Part shown: one piece after another, positions 17,684 through 26,685 of the stretch
How the letters are laid out: each line of letters begins with the position of its first letter
Numbering within the stretch: position 1 is the first letter of the stretch
Assembly (NCBI GenBank): GCA_039636775.1
Contig: CP143429.1
Coordinates: forward strand, 2,790,001 to 2,854,000
DNA: 64,000 nucleotides
Source: Micrococcaceae bacterium Sec5.8
GTDB lineage: Bacteria; Actinomycetota; Actinomycetes; Actinomycetales; Micrococcaceae
Direction of reading: 5' to 3'
Translations under genes and position numbers: made by a program
The notes under the pieces: model-generated
What the model was told of the DNA's origin: nothing
The model's database searches: none
The model's input: only the letters and a program-made list of their open reading frames with translations

Positions 17684-19015
17684 TTACGCCGTTGCGGCGG
17701 CCGCAGCCCTGGCGGCGGCCGGCAGGGCGTCGAAGATCCTGTTCATCGCAGCGTCGTCGTGCGCGGCGGAGAGGAACCAGGCCTCGAAGACTGACGGCGG
17801 CAGGTACACCCCCGAGTCGAGCATGGAGTGGAAGAAGGGCGCGTAGCGGAATACTTCCTGGCCCTGGGCGTCGTCGTAGTTGTGCACGCCCCTGGCGGAG
17901 GTGCCGAACGCCATGGAGAACAGGTTCCCGGCACGCTGGATCGAATGGTCCACCCCGGCCGCGTCCAGCGCCCCTGACAGGGCGGTGGAGAGCTCCAGGG
18001 AGCGGGCATCGACGAAGGAGTAGACCTCGGCGGTGGCGTGGGTCAGGGTTGCGACGCCGGCAGCCATCGCTACGGGATTGCCGGACAGCGTCCCGGCCTG
18101 GTAGACCGGCCCCAGCGGAGCGAGGTAGTCCATGACCTCGGCGCGCCCGGCGAGGGCCGCCGTCGGCATCCCGCCGCCAATGACCTTGCCGAACGTCAGC
18201 AGGTCCGGGGTCCAGGGCTCCGCGGCATCGGCTGCGCCGCCGGTGAGTCCCCAGTAGCCCGCGTATCCCGTCCGGAAGCCGGTGAGGACTTCATCGAGGA
18301 TCAGCAGGGCACCGTGCTCCCGGGTGATGCGTGACAACCCGGCGTTGAAGCCCTCGCCCGGTGTGACGACGCCCATGTTGGCCGGCGCCGCCTCGGTAAT
18401 GACGGCGGCGATGTTGTCCCCGTGTTTTGCGAAGGCTGCCTCCACAGCGGCGAGATCATTGTAGGGCAGCACCAGAGTTTCAGCGGCGGTGGCGGCGGTG
18501 ACCCCGGCGGAGCCCGGCAGCGCGAGGGTGGCCAGGCCGGAGCCCGCAGCGGCGAGCAGCCCGTCGAGGTGGCCGTGGTAGCAGCCGGCAAACTTGATGA
18601 TGAGGTTCCGGCCGGTGAAGCCACGGGCCAGCCGGACGGCGGTCATGGTCGCCTCGGTGCCGGTGGAGACCATGCGGACGCGTTCGGCGGCCGGAACGCG
18701 TTCCTGGACAATCGCGGCGAGGTTGGCCTCGTCCGGCGTCGACGCGCCGAAGGACAGCCCGCGGTCAACGGCGGCGTGCACGGCGGAGAGTACGGCCGGA
18801 TGGGCATGGCCCAGCAACGCCGGGCCCCAGGAGCAGACCAGGTCCACATACTCCGCGCCGTCGGCATCGGTCAGATAGGGGCCTGCGGCGGAGACCATGA
18901 ACCGCGGGGTCCCGCCGACGGAGCCGAACGCACGGACCGGCGAGTTCACGCCGCCCGGCATGAGCTGGCGGGCGCGGTCGAAGAGTTCCTCGTTGCGAGG
19001 GTGGCTGGAAGTCAT
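17684..19015 (-). CDS. hemL: Glutamate-1-semialdehyde 2,1-aminomutase
   Basis: This PLP enzyme converts glutamate-1-semialdehyde to 5-aminolevulinate, the second committed step of the C5 heme route. Visible signatures are the N-terminal [12 protein letters not shown], the PLP motif [12 protein letters not shown] with the Schiff-base Lys, and the aminotransferase core [16 protein letters not shown] start at ATG 19015 ([12 protein letters not shown]). The open frame reaches 19099 but would run into the preceding gene. It is the last gene of the minus-strand hem run, 13 bp after the LLM oxidoreductase. Its length of 443 residues is normal for the family. Confidence 0.97.
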   Translation of the reverse strand: MTSSHPRNEELFDRARQLMPGGVNSPVRAFGSVGGTPRFMVSAAGPYLTDADGAEYVDLVCSWGPALLGHAHPAVLSAVHAAVDRGLSFGASTPDEANLAAIVQERVPAAERVRMVSTGTEATMTAVRLARGFTGRNLIIKFAGCYHGHLDGLLAAAGSGLATLALPGSAGVTAATAAETLVLPYNDLAAVEAAFAKHGDNIAAVITEAAPANMGVVTPGEGFNAGLSRITREHGALLILDEVLTGFRTGYAGYWGLTGGAADAAEPWTPDLLTFGKVIGGGMPTAALAGRAEVMDYLAPLGPVYQAGTLSGNPVAMAAGVATLTHATAEVYSFVDARSLELSTALSGALDAAGVDHSIQRAGNLFSMAFGTSARGVHNYDDAQGQEVFRYAPFFHSMLDSGVYLPPSVFEAWFLSAAHDDAAMNRIFDALPAAARAAAAATA

Positions 19016-19028
19016 GGATCCTATTCTT

Positions 19029-20138
19029 TCAGTTCTGCGGAGCGCCGGCGGCCAGCAGGGCAGCCACCCGGGGGGCCACCTCCGTGCCGAACAGCTCAAT
19101 GGAGCGCATCATCGCTGTGTGCGGCAGGGTGCCGTTGCTGTACTTGAGGTCGAACCGGTCTACGCCGAGGTTGCTTTTCAGCAGGGCGATCTTCGCGGCG
19201 ACGGTCTCCGGGGACCCCACGTACAGGGCACCCTCCGGGGTGCACATGGCGTCAAACTCGGCCCGGTTGCCCGGGCCCCACCCGCGTTCGGCGCCGATCT
19301 GGTTGCGCTGGCCCAGCCAGTGCGGGAAGAATTCTTCCCGGGCTTCCTCGTCCGTGGCAGCAACGTGGCCCGGCGAATGAGTGGCGATCTGCTGCATCGG
19401 GTGGCCGTATTTCGCCATCGCATCGCGGTAGAGGTTGGCCAACGGCGCGAAGGACCTCGGCTGTCCGCCGATGATGGCGAAGATGATCGGATAACCGTAC
19501 TCGGCGCAGCGCAGCACCGATTCGGGTGTTCCGCCGACGCCGATCCAGGCGGGCAGCAGGTGGTGTTCGAGCGGCGGGTAGGCGCTGAGGCCGCTGATGG
19601 GCGGCCGGGTCCGGCCTTCCCAGTGAATGGGCTCCTGGGCCCGGGCCTTGTCGAAGAGCTCAAGCTTCTCCTCGAACAGGACCTCGTAGTCGGCCAGGTT
19701 GAGTCCGAACAGCGGGAAGGACTCCACGAAGGAGCCCCGGCCCAGCATGATCTCGGCCCGGCCGTTGGAGATGGCGTCAACGGTGGAAAAGCGCTGGAAG
19801 ACGCGGATAGGGTCATCGGAGCTCAGGACCGTCACGGCTGAGCCGAGCCGGATGTTTTTGGTCCGGGCGGCCGCGGCGGCGAGAAACACCTCGGGAGCGG
19901 AGACCGCGAAGTCGCGACGGTGGTGCTCCCCCACCCCGAAGGCATGCAGACCCACCTGATCGGCGAGTTCAGCCTGTTCCAGCAGTTGGCGCAGCACCTG
20001 GGCGTGTGGAACCGGGTGCCCGTCGGGGAAGACCCCGACGTCGCCGAAGGTGTTAAGGCCCAGCAGGACGCGATCCGGACCCGCGGGGGCGGTGGGGTTC
20101 GTTCCGGAGGCTGGATCCGGCGTCGTCATCGAGTGCAT
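19029..20138 (-). CDS. LLM-class flavin-dependent oxidoreductase (luciferase-like)
   Basis: This 369-residue bacterial luciferase-like TIM barrel shows [15 protein letters not shown], the usual E-H-H flavin-site signature of LLM monooxygenases. [15 protein letters not shown] and [12 protein letters not shown] follow, also typical. Family members use FMNH2 or F420; I cannot decide between them, though this branch is usually annotated as FMN-dependent. Its ATG at 20138 shares one base with the hemB stop (TGATG), so it is coupled to hemB, and hemL follows 13 bp later. It is therefore embedded in the heme operon although no heme step needs it. An in-frame ATG 9 bp downstream is an alternative start. 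Confidence 0.93.
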   Translation of the reverse strand: MHSMTTPDPASGTNPTAPAGPDRVLLGLNTFGDVGVFPDGHPVPHAQVLRQLLEQAELADQVGLHAFGVGEHHRRDFAVSAPEVFLAAAAARTKNIRLGSAVTVLSSDDPIRVFQRFSTVDAISNGRAEIMLGRGSFVESFPLFGLNLADYEVLFEEKLELFDKARAQEPIHWEGRTRPPISGLSAYPPLEHHLLPAWIGVGGTPESVLRCAEYGYPIIFAIIGGQPRSFAPLANLYRDAMAKYGHPMQQIATHSPGHVAATDEEAREEFFPHWLGQRNQIGAERGWGPGNRAEFDAMCTPEGALYVGSPETVAAKIALLKSNLGVDRFDLKYSNGTLPHTAMMRSIELFGTEVAPRVAALLAAGAPQN

Positions 20139-21118
20139 CAGGACTCCCGCAGCCAGCCGGCGAGTTCGCTGGCCCAGTATGTGAGGACCATGTTGGCTCC
20201 GGCCCGCTTGATGCCCAGCACCGATTCGGTGATCGCGGCCTGCCGGTCGATCCAGCCGTTCGCCGCAGCGGCCTCGATCATGGAGTACTCACCGGAGATC
20301 TGATAAGCGGCCACCGGTACGGGACTCATGGCAGCGACGTCGGCCAGAATATCGAGGTAGCTCATGGCCGGCTTGACCATGACCATGTCGGCGCCTTCGG
20401 CGAGGTCCAGTTCGACTTCCAGGAGCGCTTCGCGGCGGTTCGCAGCGTCCATCTGGTAGGTGCGGCGGTCGCCGGTGAGCTGCGAATCGACGGCCTCGCG
20501 GAAGGGGCCGTAGAACGCCGAGGCGTATTTCGCGGCATAGGCGACCACGGCGGTGGTGGCGTGGCCGGCGTCCTCAAGGGCCTGACGGATCACTGCTATT
20601 TGGCCGTCCATCATTCCGGACGGGCCGAGGACGTGGGCACCGGCCTCGGCCTGGGCCACGGCCATCCGGCCGTAGATTTCCAGGGTGGCGTCGTTGTCCA
20701 CGTAGCCGTGGGCGTCCAGGACCCCGCAGTGCCCGTGGTCGGTGAATTCATCGAGGCAGACGTCGCTCATGATGACCAGTTCGTCGCCCACCTCGGCCCG
20801 GACGTCGCGGATCGCTTTGTTCAGGACGCCGTCGGGGTCCAGCGAGGCGGTGCCGGTGGCGTCGCGGACCGCCGGGATTCCGAAGAGCATGATGCCGCCG
20901 ACGCCGAGCTCCACGGCCTCGCGGGCGGCCCGCTTGAGGCTGTCGGTGGTGTGTTGCTGCACGCCGGGCATCGAGGCGATGGGGTTCGGCTCGGTCAGGC
21001 CTTCACGGATGAAGGCGGGAAGGATCAATTCCGAGGCGGAGAGTCGGTATTCGGCCGTCAGCTGGCGCATGGCCGGGGTGGTGCGAAGCCGGCGGGGACG
21101 GTGGGTGGGAAAGCTCAT
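20138..21118 (-). CDS. hemB: Delta-aminolevulinic acid dehydratase (porphobilinogen synthase)
   Basis: HemB condenses two 5-aminolevulinates into porphobilinogen. Both active-site lysines are in context: [15 protein letters not shown] and [12 protein letters not shown]. The stretch [16 protein letters not shown] contains the metal-site region: the first Cys and the Cys after D-H-G-H are present, while the usual third Cys is not obvious, so the Zn or Mg dependence is uncertain. Length, 326 residues, is typical. The ATG overlaps the hemD stop by 4 bp (ATGA). Confidence 0.97.
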   Translation of the reverse strand: MSFPTHRPRRLRTTPAMRQLTAEYRLSASELILPAFIREGLTEPNPIASMPGVQQHTTDSLKRAAREAVELGVGGIMLFGIPAVRDATGTASLDPDGVLNKAIRDVRAEVGDELVIMSDVCLDEFTDHGHCGVLDAHGYVDNDATLEIYGRMAVAQAEAGAHVLGPSGMMDGQIAVIRQALEDAGHATTAVVAYAAKYASAFYGPFREAVDSQLTGDRRTYQMDAANRREALLEVELDLAEGADMVMVKPAMSYLDILADVAAMSPVPVAAYQISGEYSMIEAAAANGWIDRQAAITESVLGIKRAGANMVLTYWASELAGWLRES

Positions 21119-22014
21119 GGGGTGTCCTTTGCAGGGGGCTCGTTGACTGGCTGATGATGGGGTGACGGCTGGCGTGCCAGGGACCGCACGACGGCGGCCA
21201 CCAGCCCGGAAGCGGTTGGCTTCTCCGCGACGGCCGCCACTGTGAGGCCAAGGAACTCCGCTTCGGCGGCGGTGGACCGTCCGATGGCGACGAACCGGCA
21301 GCCGCCCAGCGGGGCCAGATCCTCGTGGATGCGCCGGGCGGCACTTGGGGAGGCAGCGACGACGGCATCGAGCCGGCCGGCGCTGATTTCAGCTCTCGCC
21401 TGCGCCGGGGTGAGGACGACGGCGTCATTTTCCGGGTCCGCCCCGGACGGCAGCTGTGCTGGCAGGGCGGCGGCGAGGCTGCGGCTGGCGTCCGCCGGAT
21501 AGTCCACGGTGCGGTACGCCGTCACGGCCTGGACGAAGGCGCCTTGTGCCTGAAGCCCGCGGCGGAGCCGGGGGTCCGCGATATCGGCCTGCGGCAGAAG
21601 AACGCTGCCCTGGTGCGGGGGCCAGATATCGATCAGTCCGGCGCCGGACTGCTGCCTGGTGGGCGCCAGGTCGACGGCAATGCCCCGGGATTCGAGGAAA
21701 CGGCGGGTGGCCGGCCCGATGGTGGCGACCAGAAGGCTGCCGGGGAGCCAACTGCTCAGCGTGCTTCCCCGGTCGGCGGCCTTGACCTCGAGCGCCTGGA
21801 CCGCGGTGACGCTGCTGACCACCAACCAGTTATAGGCACCGGCGCCGAGGGCGTCAAAGGCGACATCCAGTGAGTGCTGGTCGCTGGCGAGCTCGAAGTC
21901 GATCAACGGCAACAGCAGCGGCTCGGCGCCGGCGCCGCGCAGCGCGGAGACGAGCTCGGCAGCGCGATCCGGGCTGCGGGCCACGAGGACCTTGGCGCCC
22001 GCCGGCGCCCTCAT
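21115..22014 (-). CDS. hemD: Uroporphyrinogen-III synthase
   Basis: HemD cyclises and inverts ring D of hydroxymethylbilane. Sequence conservation in this family is low. Support comes from the two-lobed layout ([33 protein letters not shown], and in the second lobe [16 protein letters not shown] and [18 protein letters not shown]) and from its place between hemC and hemB. I chose ATG 22014, giving 299 residues. The frame upstream to hemC (70 bp) has no better start. A purine-rich AGGAAAGG lies just before an out-of-frame ATG at 22054, so translation initiation here is worth attention. The last 20 residues are Pro/His-rich. Confidence 0.93.
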   Translation of the reverse strand: MRAPAGAKVLVARSPDRAAELVSALRGAGAEPLLLPLIDFELASDQHSLDVAFDALGAGAYNWLVVSSVTAVQALEVKAADRGSTLSSWLPGSLLVATIGPATRRFLESRGIAVDLAPTRQQSGAGLIDIWPPHQGSVLLPQADIADPRLRRGLQAQGAFVQAVTAYRTVDYPADASRSLAAALPAQLPSGADPENDAVVLTPAQARAEISAGRLDAVVAASPSAARRIHEDLAPLGGCRFVAIGRSTAAEAEFLGLTVAAVAEKPTASGLVAAVVRSLARQPSPHHQPVNEPPAKDTP

Positions 22015-22084
22015 GTCCGCGCCAAGGTGGCACGGCGCCGTTCCACGGCTCCATGCCTTTCCAGGAAGGATCGGGATCCCTGGC

Positions 22085-23083
22085 TCAGGACGCGGCCAGG
22101 TCTGCGATGTCGGCTGCGCCGCGGGCCAGCAGGACTTCGGCGAGCTCAATGCCGAGCAGGGTTGCCCCGACCTCGGTGAGTCCGTCCGTGGATTTCTCGT
22201 CCCGGACAGTGGCCGTTCCGTCGACGGCGCAGACCACTGCTTCGAGGTGCAACAAGTTGCCCTTTCGTTGGGCGTAGGCGCCCACAGGTGCGGCGCAGCC
22301 GGCTTCCAGCCGGGCCAGCAGCGCCCGCTCTGCGGTGACTGCCAGCCGGGTATCGGGGTCATCCAGGGCGGCGAGGGCCTGTGCCAGCACGCCTTGCGAT
22401 CCTTCGGTGGAGCCCGCCTTGCGCGGCGCGTCGGCGTAGCGGCATTCGATGGCGAGGGAGCCCTGCCCGGCCGCTGGCAGCATGACCTCGGTCCCAAGGA
22501 ATTCGCTGACAGCGTCGAGCCGGCCGATCCGCTGCAATCCGGCGGCGGCGAGCACTACGGCGTCGAGGTCGCAGCTTTTTCCGTTGACGACGGCGTCAGT
22601 GCTGTTCCCGGGCAGGCCGGGGACCCGCCCGAGCCGGGTGTCCACGTTGCCGCGGATATCGCGGATGTCCAGGTCCGGACGGGCTGCCCTGAGCTGGGCG
22701 GCGCGCCGCGGCGAGCCGGTGCCGACAGTGGCTCCAGCGGGCAGGTCCGCGAGCTTGAGTCCGTCGCGGGCGCACACCACGTCACGGACGTCTACCCGCT
22801 TGGGGGTAGCCGCAAGTGTCAGCCCGAGTGCCGCCCCGGTAGGGAGGTCCTTGAGCGAGTGCACGGCGACGTCGCATTTATCCTGCAGCAGGGCATCGCG
22901 AAGGGCGGCGACGAAGACGCCGGTGCCGCCCATCTGGGACAAGGATCCGGTGAGGACGTCGCCGTCGGTCCGGATGTGGACCAGCTCCACCGGGAAGCCG
23001 CCGACGGCGGTCAGCTGGTCCGCGGTCTGCCGGGTCTGGGTCAGGGCCAGCTTGCTGGCCCTGGTTCCGATCCGGACGGTCAT
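22085..23083 (-). CDS. hemC: Hydroxymethylbilane synthase (porphobilinogen deaminase)
   Basis: HemC polymerises four porphobilinogens. The start MTVRIGTRASKLALTQT and the motif LEAGCAAPVGAYA, whose Cys carries the dipyrromethane cofactor, are diagnostic. HSLKDLPTGA and GTGSPRRAAQL are substrate-binding loops. The length of 332 residues is standard. ATG 23083 overlaps the hemH stop by 4 bp. The open frame reaches 23224, but that extension lies inside hemH and is not expected to be used. Confidence 0.97.
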   Translation of the reverse strand: MTVRIGTRASKLALTQTRQTADQLTAVGGFPVELVHIRTDGDVLTGSLSQMGGTGVFVAALRDALLQDKCDVAVHSLKDLPTGAALGLTLAATPKRVDVRDVVCARDGLKLADLPAGATVGTGSPRRAAQLRAARPDLDIRDIRGNVDTRLGRVPGLPGNSTDAVVNGKSCDLDAVVLAAAGLQRIGRLDAVSEFLGTEVMLPAAGQGSLAIECRYADAPRKAGSTEGSQGVLAQALAALDDPDTRLAVTAERALLARLEAGCAAPVGAYAQRKGNLLHLEAVVCAVDGTATVRDEKSTDGLTEVGATLLGIELAEVLLARGAADIADLAAS

Positions 23084-24348
23084 GGGGTGTCCTGGTCCCC
23101 CGCCGGAGCGGTTGCGCCGGCGGGGGCCGGCGGGTACGGGTCGTGGCCGGTGCCGACGGTGGTGTCGGCGGCGGAGATGGCCGGCTTCTGCCCGCGGAAA
23201 TTCGCGCAGCAGCCGGGACGGCACACGTCGTACCAGGGTCCGAGCTTGGTCAGGTGCGGTCGGTCGGCGATGTTGTTGGCCTTCGTGCGTTCACTGATCA
23301 GGTCCACGATCCCGCCGACGAACTTGCGGTGCGTTCCGGGGGTGGGGACCCGGGTTGCGGCCAAGCCGAGCTTTCCGCAGGTTTCCAGCGCCTCGGTGTC
23401 GAGATCCCAGAGGACCTCCATGTGGTCGCTGACGAAGCCCAGCGGAACGATCACGATTCCCTTGACGCCCTTGCCGGCGAGTTCTTCGATGGCGTCGTTG
23501 ATGTCGGGCTCGAGCCACGGCACGTGCGGTGCCCCGGAGCGGGACTGGTAGACCAGTGACCAGGGGGCGGTGTCGCCTGTCTCCGCCTCCACCCGGCGGA
23601 TGACCTCGGTGCCCGTGGCCAGGTGCTGGGCCACGTAGGCGGAGTCTTCCTCGAACTGGCGCGGCTCGCCCTCGGAGTTTCCGGAGGCGGCCGCATCGCG
23701 GGTGGGAATGGAGTGCGTGGCGAAGAGAATGTGCACCTGCGCGTCGGGGGTCCCCGCCTCGGCCAGCTGGCGCCGGACGTCGGCGAGGCCGGCGGCGGTT
23801 CCTTCGATAAACGGTTCGACAAAGCCGGGGTGGTCAAAGTATTGGCGGACCTTGTCGACTTCGAGCCGTCCGTCCAGGCCGGTCTCCGTCAGCGCCATGC
23901 CGATGTCCTCGCGGTACTGGCGGCAGCTGGAGTAGCAGGAGTAGGCGCTGGTGGTGACCATCAGCACCTTGCGGTGCCCGGCGTCGTAGATCTCCTGCAG
24001 GGTCTGCGGGATGTACGGATCCCAGTTGCGGTTGCCCCAGAAGATCGGCAGGTCGATGCCCCGAGCCGAGAACTCGGCCTCCATCGCGGCCTTGAGCTCC
24101 CGGTTCTGGGCGTTGATCGGGCTGATGCCGCCGTTGGCGCGGTAATGGTGCGAGACCTCTTCGAGCCGTTCATCCGGGATGCCGCGGCCGCGGGTGACAT
24201 TGCGCAGGAACGGAAGGACGTCATCCTGACCTTCCGGGCCGCCGAAGGAGGCCAGGAGGACGGCGTCGTAGTCCTTGGGGGCCATCCGGCCCGCCTCGGT
24301 GACGTCGTTGACGGTTGTGAGGGCGTCTTGGGGATTCAGCGGGCTCAT
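23080..24348 (-). CDS. hemH: Coproporphyrin III ferrochelatase (CpfC/HemH)
   Basis: In actinobacteria this enzyme inserts iron into coproporphyrin III, giving coproheme. Signatures are LASFGGPEGQDDVLPFL, the His motif LFATHSIPTRD, and PLGFVSDHMEVLWDLD, with the metal-site His and Glu. A C-terminal cysteine group (YDVCRPGCC) fits the [2Fe-2S] cluster known in actinobacterial ferrochelatases. Beyond it is a 40-residue Pro/Ala-rich tail. The start is ATG 24348, overlapping the hemQ stop by 4 bp. The presence of HemQ next door argues for coproporphyrin rather than protoporphyrin as substrate. Confidence 0.96.
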   Translation of the reverse strand: MSPLNPQDALTTVNDVTEAGRMAPKDYDAVLLASFGGPEGQDDVLPFLRNVTRGRGIPDERLEEVSHHYRANGGISPINAQNRELKAAMEAEFSARGIDLPIFWGNRNWDPYIPQTLQEIYDAGHRKVLMVTTSAYSCYSSCRQYREDIGMALTETGLDGRLEVDKVRQYFDHPGFVEPFIEGTAAGLADVRRQLAEAGTPDAQVHILFATHSIPTRDAAASGNSEGEPRQFEEDSAYVAQHLATGTEVIRRVEAETGDTAPWSLVYQSRSGAPHVPWLEPDINDAIEELAGKGVKGIVIVPLGFVSDHMEVLWDLDTEALETCGKLGLAATRVPTPGTHRKFVGGIVDLISERTKANNIADRPHLTKLGPWYDVCRPGCCANFRGQKPAISAADTTVGTGHDPYPPAPAGATAPAGDQDTP

Positions 24349-25058
24349 GAGAGGACCTCGGCAATCTCGGCGGCGTTGACCCGGCGGCCGGTGTAGAACG
24401 GGACTTCTTCGCGGACGTGGTGGCGGGCTTCGGTGGCCCGCAGGTGGCGCATCAGGTCCACGAGGTTCACGAGCTCTGGGGCTTCCAGGCCGAGGATCCA
24501 TTCCCAGTCACCGAGGGCGAAGGAGGACACGGTGTTGGCGATGACCTGCGGGAAGTCCCGGCCCAGCAGGCCGTGGTCCCGGAGCATTGCGCCACGTTCG
24601 GCGTCGGGGAGCAGGTACCACTCGTAAGAACGGACAAACGGGTAGACGCAGAGCCACTCTGCCGGTTCCACGCCGCGGGAGAAAGCGGGAGTGTGGCTCT
24701 TGGCGAACTCGGCCTCCCGGTGCACGCCCATGGCGGACCACGCGATATCGGTGCCGGTGAACAGTTTGCTGCGGCGAATGTCCCGGACGGCCCGCTGGAG
24801 GGCTTCGGGCTCGGAACCGTGCAGCCAGACCATGATGTCCGCGTCGGCCCGCATCCCCGAGACGTCGTAGCTGCCGCGGTGGACTACGCCGGCTTCCGCC
24901 AGGCGGGCGGTGAGCGCCTCGAATTCCCCGGCAGCCTCGCTGCTGCGGAGAACGTCGGAGGTCCGCTTGAAAACCGTCCAGAGCGTGAAGAACTGCTCGC
25001 CTGATTCTTCGCTGGCTGATGCAGTTTTAGTGACAGTTTCGGCAGAAGTGTGGCTCAT
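24345..25058 (-). CDS. hemQ: Coproheme decarboxylase (HemQ/ChdC)
   Basis: HemQ oxidatively decarboxylates coproheme to heme b, the last step of the route. The 237-residue protein has the chlorite-dismutase-like fold signatures FFTLWTVFKR, DADIMVWLHG and the motif YPFVRSYEWYLLP with the catalytic Tyr. RDHGLLGRDFPQV includes the region of the proximal His. The first 20 residues are a Thr/Ser/Glu-rich tail. A CAGACT ends seven bases before the ATG, so it may have its own promoter besides read-through from hemG; an inverted repeat sits in the 144-bp gap upstream. Confidence 0.96.
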   Translation of the reverse strand: MSHTSAETVTKTASASEESGEQFFTLWTVFKRTSDVLRSSEAAGEFEALTARLAEAGVVHRGSYDVSGMRADADIMVWLHGSEPEALQRAVRDIRRSKLFTGTDIAWSAMGVHREAEFAKSHTPAFSRGVEPAEWLCVYPFVRSYEWYLLPDAERGAMLRDHGLLGRDFPQVIANTVSSFALGDWEWILGLEAPELVNLVDLMRHLRATEARHHVREEVPFYTGRRVNAAEIAEVLS

Positions 25059-25092
25059 GGATACCAGTCTGCCCCCTTGCTCCTGCTAAGTC

Positions 25093-25133
25093 GAAATCAC
25101 GCACTTCTACAACCCGTAGAAGTGCCCGATTTC
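25093..25133. repeat. Inverted repeat between hemG and hemQ
   Basis: CACTTCTAC (25102-25110) and GTAGAAGTG (25116-25124) form a perfect 9-bp stem with a 5-base loop. GAAATC and GATTTC extend it beyond a 3x3 internal loop. It is AT-richer than its surroundings. It could be an operator, an attenuating or processing hairpin inside the hem transcript, or a dispersed palindromic repeat. Confidence 0.7.
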
Positions 25134-25202
25134 ACATTCGACCCGGTGTGAGCCGCTGGAATTGCGCTGCCCGGCAGGTACCGTCCGGGCAGCCGGCGCC
25201 CT

Positions 25203-26681
25203 TCAGGTGATCAGGCGCCGGACCTGGTTCGGCGTATCAGCGACGATCGCGGCCAGGCCGTTGCCGGACAGCCATCCACCCACCACGGCCAGCGCGCCGT
25301 CCGCCGCGCAGATACGGCGAACCTCGGCGACCCGGCGCCTGTGCCCCAGCGAGGCGAAGGGCAGGGCGCCGCCCCAGCGCACCACATCCCAGTCGATGAC
25401 GTCCGCATCGGTGAGCGGAACGGACAGCAGCTCGGAGGCGTCCTGCAGCGCGGCCAGGAACAGTTCTGCCTCGGAGCGGGGCTCGGGCCGGGCCGTGGCT
25501 CCGTGCCGGGCATCCCCGCGTCCATAGGAGAGCCGGACGACGTGGGTTCCGGGACCGGTCTGGTCCAGCAACCACTGCCACTTGGCGGTCGCATGGGTGA
25601 GGGCTTTAGCCTGGATCCCCAGGCTCTGCGGTGCGACCAGGACACCGGTGCCGCGCGGCCGGGCGTCGAGCCGGGGCAGATCCACCACGAGGGTGACGAG
25701 GCTGACGTCGGGTCCGGCCTCGGGGCTGAGGCCGGCAAGTTCCGGCAGGGCGCCGGACAGTAGTCCGACGGCCGCCGGACCGTCCACGGCGACAACCAGC
25801 AGCCCGGCGTCGCGCGCTGTATCTCCGGAGGTGACCCGCCAGCCTTCGGCGGTCCGCTCCACCGAGTCGGCCTTGGTGCCGTTGAGCAGCGTCACTCCCC
25901 CGCGCCGGGCCTCGGTCAGCAGGGCGGTGATGAGGGTGTGCATCCCGCCGCGCAGCCCGGCGACGGCCGATCCAGCCTTTTGCAGTGCCGGTGGTGCGGC
26001 GCCCTCTCCCCCGGCGCCCCCGGCCCGAGCACCGCGCCGTTGCGCAGCGACGGCGGCGGCGAGGGAGCCATGTTCCTTGATACCGGCGCGCAGGCCCGGT
26101 GCCACCATGTCGACGTCGAGGACGTCCGGATCCGCGGAGTGAACCCCGCCGACGACGGGGGCCACCAGCCGTTCCAGTACTCTGCGACCCATCCGGGTGC
26201 GGACCAGAGCAGACACGCTCGTGGCCTCTGCCTTGGTGCCGATATTGGCCGGCAGGAGCCTATCGAGCGATGCCCGGAGCGATCCGGAAAGGCCGAGGGT
26301 GCGGCGGACTTCCGGATCCCAGGGGTTCGCCGGAATGCCGAGAACTCCGGTGCGGGGCAGTTCGCGTGGGCCCTCGGGCAGCTGGACCCAGGCCCCGCCC
26401 GGCTGCGGTGCGACGATCTGCGAGGACAGACCCAACTCGGCGGCGAGGTCTGCGACGGCGGAGGAACGGGTCGCGAAGGACTCGGCACCGCTGTCGAGGG
26501 TCAGGCCGGCCACAACGTGGCTGCCGACGCAGCCGCCCCAGGCTTCGGAGGCCTCCAGCACCGTGGTGCGGATGCCGGCTCTGGCCAGTGCCCGGGCCGC
26601 GAGCAGGCCGGAGATGCCACCACCCACTACCACCGCGGTCTGCGGTGCGTTCTCCGCAGCGCCGCCGCGGGGTGCCTCCAT
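25203..26681 (-). CDS. hemG: Coproporphyrinogen III oxidase / protoporphyrinogen oxidase (CgoX/HemY type)
   Basis: This FAD enzyme of 492 residues aromatises coproporphyrinogen III in the coproporphyrin route. The dinucleotide fold VVVGGGISGLLAARALARAG lies at residues 17-36. GGMHTLITALL and a C-terminal VVGGWLSGNGLAAIVAD, which closes the FAD site, are typical. It lies 4 bp downstream of hemE. Actinobacterial enzymes are often named hemY or hemG; by context (HemQ present, no protoporphyrin-specific enzyme) CgoX is the better functional name. Confidence 0.95.
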   Translation of the reverse strand: MEAPRGGAAENAPQTAVVVGGGISGLLAARALARAGIRTTVLEASEAWGGCVGSHVVAGLTLDSGAESFATRSSAVADLAAELGLSSQIVAPQPGGAWVQLPEGPRELPRTGVLGIPANPWDPEVRRTLGLSGSLRASLDRLLPANIGTKAEATSVSALVRTRMGRRVLERLVAPVVGGVHSADPDVLDVDMVAPGLRAGIKEHGSLAAAVAAQRRGARAGGAGGEGAAPPALQKAGSAVAGLRGGMHTLITALLTEARRGGVTLLNGTKADSVERTAEGWRVTSGDTARDAGLLVVAVDGPAAVGLLSGALPELAGLSPEAGPDVSLVTLVVDLPRLDARPRGTGVLVAPQSLGIQAKALTHATAKWQWLLDQTGPGTHVVRLSYGRGDARHGATARPEPRSEAELFLAALQDASELLSVPLTDADVIDWDVVRWGGALPFASLGHRRRVAEVRRICAADGALAVVGGWLSGNGLAAIVADTPNQVRRLIT

Positions 26682-26685
26682 GCGC

